Assembly (NCBI GenBank): GCA_028699735.1
Contig: JAQVUB010000206.1
Span: forward strand, 1-5,463
DNA length: 5,463 nucleotides
Origin: Lentisphaeria bacterium
GTDB lineage: Bacteria; Verrucomicrobiota; Lentisphaeria; Oligosphaerales; Oligosphaeraceae
Direction of reading: 5' to 3'
Both the position numbers and the translations under genes were made by a program. Shown here piece by piece: positions 4,319-5,463 of the stretch; position 1 is the first letter of the stretch; each line of letters opens with the position of its first letter. Under the pieces are notes generated by a model. The model ran no database searches, was not told the origin of the DNA, and was given only the letters and a program-made list of their open reading frames with translations.

Positions 4319-5281
4319 ATGTCTCAGTCTTCTTCCATCATCGTTTCCTGTCCTGCGGAACTTGCCGCGATCAAGCGTAAATTCGTTTTGGCTTTTGGGG
4401 TATTTGATGGTGTCCATCTCGGGCATCAGGAAATTCTGCAGCAATTGAAACTTCTTGCAGAGAAACAGGATGCATTGCCTACCGTCCTCTTTTTCCATCC
4501 TTCACCAAAAGCCGTCCTATTTCCGGATCAGGCTCCCAAGATGCTGTATCCCCTTTCGGAGAAGCAGGTTTTGCTTGAAGAAGCCGGCATCTTGTACCAG
4601 ATATGTTTCCCCTTTACTCGGAGTCTCGCACAGCTTTCCCCACAGGAATTCCTCGATCAATATCTATTTTCTTCCGGCCTTGATCTGGCCGGCTTCTGCG
4701 TCGGCGAAGACTGGCATTTCGGAAGCCGAAATTCCGGCAATGCACAACTGCTGAAAAGACTGGCCGGGGAGCACGGTCTGGAAGTCTGCATCGTGCCGGC
4801 ACTCGAGCTGACTGGCGCTCCGGTCAGCAGCACACGCATCCGAACGGCTGTCCAGCAGGGAGATTTTGCGGAGGCGGCTCTCCTTCTGGGGCGTCCCTGG
4901 CGCATCTGCGGCAAAGTCACCCATGGTCTCGGCCTGGCCGGCCCGGGATTCCAATGCCCTACCGCCAATCTCAGCGATCCGGAGCTGCTGCTGCCACCCT
5001 GGGGAATTTATGCAGCAAGGGCACACCTGCCGGGACAGAGCAAAGCGCTCGACGGGATCATCTATATCGGCGACGCCCCAACGGTTCGCAAAAGCAGCAA
5101 CCCGCAGGTCATCGTGGAACTGCATCTGTTCGACTTCTCAGGTAATCTCTATGGCCAGGAAATCCGTATCGAACCCATACAGTTCCTGCGCGAAAGCAGT
5201 AAATTTGCCAATGCAGATGCCCTGAAAGCCCAAATCCACCAGGATATCGTTCAGGCACGAGAAATCCTCCGACACTGCTGA
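4319..5281 (+). CDS. ribF: Bifunctional riboflavin kinase / FMN adenylyltransferase RibF
   Basis: A 320-residue cytoplasmic enzyme that phosphorylates riboflavin to FMN and adenylylates FMN to FAD. The N-terminal adenylyltransferase domain (about 20-185) has the nucleotidyltransferase motif GVFDGVHLGHQ (27-37), FFHP (58-61), the GEDWHFG region (129-135, normally GxDFxFG) and SSTRIR (170-175). The C-terminal riboflavin kinase domain (about 192-318) has GKVTHGLGLAGPG (198-210), PTAN (214-217), WGIYA (228-232), IYIGDAPTV (248-256) and VELHLFDF (266-273), where E267 is the likely catalytic Glu. It ends with the typical LYGQEI...FLRESSKF helix. Length is normal for a full bifunctional protein. The ATG at 4319 has no Shine-Dalgarno site. 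It follows truB by 33 nt and is probably co-transcribed. The last bases, including the TGA, belong to a 33-bp tandem duplication. No FMN riboswitch is visible upstream. Confidence 0.96.
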   Translation: MSQSSSIIVSCPAELAAIKRKFVLAFGVFDGVHLGHQEILQQLKLLAEKQDALPTVLFFHPSPKAVLFPDQAPKMLYPLSEKQVLLEEAGILYQICFPFTRSLAQLSPQEFLDQYLFSSGLDLAGFCVGEDWHFGSRNSGNAQLLKRLAGEHGLEVCIVPALELTGAPVSSTRIRTAVQQGDFAEAALLLGRPWRICGKVTHGLGLAGPGFQCPTANLSDPELLLPPWGIYAARAHLPGQSKALDGIIYIGDAPTVRKSSNPQVIVELHLFDFSGNLYGQEIRIEPIQFLRESSKFANADALKAQIHQDIVQAREILRHC

Positions 5282-5340
5282 TAAACGTGCTTTTTAAACT
5301 TGCATCCCTGCTGATAAACGTGCGTTTTAAACTTGCATCC
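5275..5340 (+). repeat. 33-bp tandem duplication at the 3' end of ribF
   Basis: 5275-5307 and 5308-5340 are identical except for one base (T at 5291, G at 5324). The unit starts CTGCTGATAAACGTGC and ends TTTTAAACTTGCATCC. The first unit contains the ribF TGA (5279-5281), so the duplication copied the end of the gene together with the TTTTAAAC leader of the 70-nt element. Only the second unit is followed by a full element (copy D). The near-identity suggests a recent event. Confidence 0.93.
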
Positions 5341-5419
5341 CGCCAATGCCACCCGCGAGCGTTCGAGCAGGGGTGGGGCAACAGCAATCGCAACCGGGCC
5401 GGTTGCGCCACTTTTTAAC
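5325..5419 (+). repeat. 70-nt intergenic element, copy D, with 25-nt leader
   Basis: It matches copy C at 84 of 95 positions with no gaps; the element proper is 5350-5419. It has a perfect core hairpin: CGCAACCG (5389-5396), GGC loop, CGGTTGCG (5400-5407). CACCC (5350-5354) can pair with GGGTG (5371-5375). Short inverted repeats CGTGCGTT (5319-5326) and AACGCACG (5417-5424) flank the copy, and a fragment of acgaaaa-type sequence follows. Confidence 0.9.
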
Positions 5420-5434
5420 GCACGAAAACAAAAA

Positions 5435-5463
5435 CGCCGCCAACCGGATCCCGGCTGGCGGCG
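5435..5463 (-). terminator. Strong hairpin, probable terminator (possibly bidirectional)
   Basis: A 13-bp stem, CGCCGCCAACCGG (5435-5447) with CCGGCTGGCGGCG (5451-5463), has one A-C mismatch and a 3-nt ATC loop, and it ends at the window edge. On the - strand the stem is followed by TTTTTGTTTT (complement of 5425-5434), as for an intrinsic terminator of a convergent gene to the right. Whether a T-run follows on the + strand, to terminate the ribF transcript, lies outside the window. Confidence 0.72.

Noticed and set aside
3605..4498. Long minus-strand open frame of 297 codons opposite truB and ribF
   Set aside because: It is fully antisense to two conserved genes with intact family motifs, and its translation shows no recognisable domain. 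It is a shadow frame of GC-biased codons.
4999..5125. Minus-strand and alternate plus-strand frames inside the RibF kinase domain
   Set aside because: RibF motifs are continuous in a single frame from 4319 to 5281, so the overlapping frames are shadows.

Overview
The window looks like part of a Gram-negative bacterial chromosome of moderate GC content. It carries a partial ExbD/TolR-type gene and four complete genes, all on the + strand. Two features suggest the Planctomycetota-Verrucomicrobiota-Lentisphaerota (PVC) group: a membrane-anchored squalene-cyclase-fold protein encoded beside an ExbD gene, and intergenic spacers filled with 'acgaaaa/acacgaa' repeats. This taxonomic placement is inference from gene content, because no rRNA or other marker gene is present.

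Layout: 1-299 is the C-terminal part of an ExbD/TolR-family protein. 301-499 is a large imperfect inverted repeat around a short unique loop. 543-2123 encodes a 526-residue protein with a TonB-like N-terminal anchor (SxxxH in the membrane helix) followed by a periplasmic prenyltransferase/squalene-oxidase-repeat domain. 2123-2376 is a repeat-dense spacer holding a heptamer array, a 38-bp perfect inverted repeat, a G13 tract and copy A of a ~70-nt element. 2377-3255 is rbgA/ylqF, a ribosome-assembly GTPase. 3256-3565 is a mosaic of repeats with copies B and C of the 70-nt element. 3566-4285 is truB and 4319-5281 is ribF. 5275-5424 holds a 33-bp tandem duplication and copy D. 5435-5463 is a strong terminator-like hairpin. 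No tRNA, rRNA, CRISPR array or transposase gene was found.

Functionally there are two blocks. The first two genes would form an energy-coupled envelope module: an ExbB/ExbD-type proton channel driving a TonB-like partner whose periplasmic part is an alpha/alpha-barrel instead of the usual TonB C-terminal domain. The other three are housekeeping genes: RbgA (50S maturation), TruB (tRNA U55 pseudouridylation) and RibF (FMN/FAD synthesis). truB-ribF adjacency is common in bacteria.

The most unusual material lies between the genes. Nearly every intergenic base belongs to a repeat, and many of the block junctions fall at TTTAAA or TTTTTAAC. A 70-nt palindrome-containing element occurs four times in 3.3 kb. 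Two of its copies sit inside long inverted repeats of unrelated sequence, and removing one composite block restores a simpler repeat seen elsewhere in the window. This looks like a non-autonomous REP/MITE-like family, possibly undescribed.
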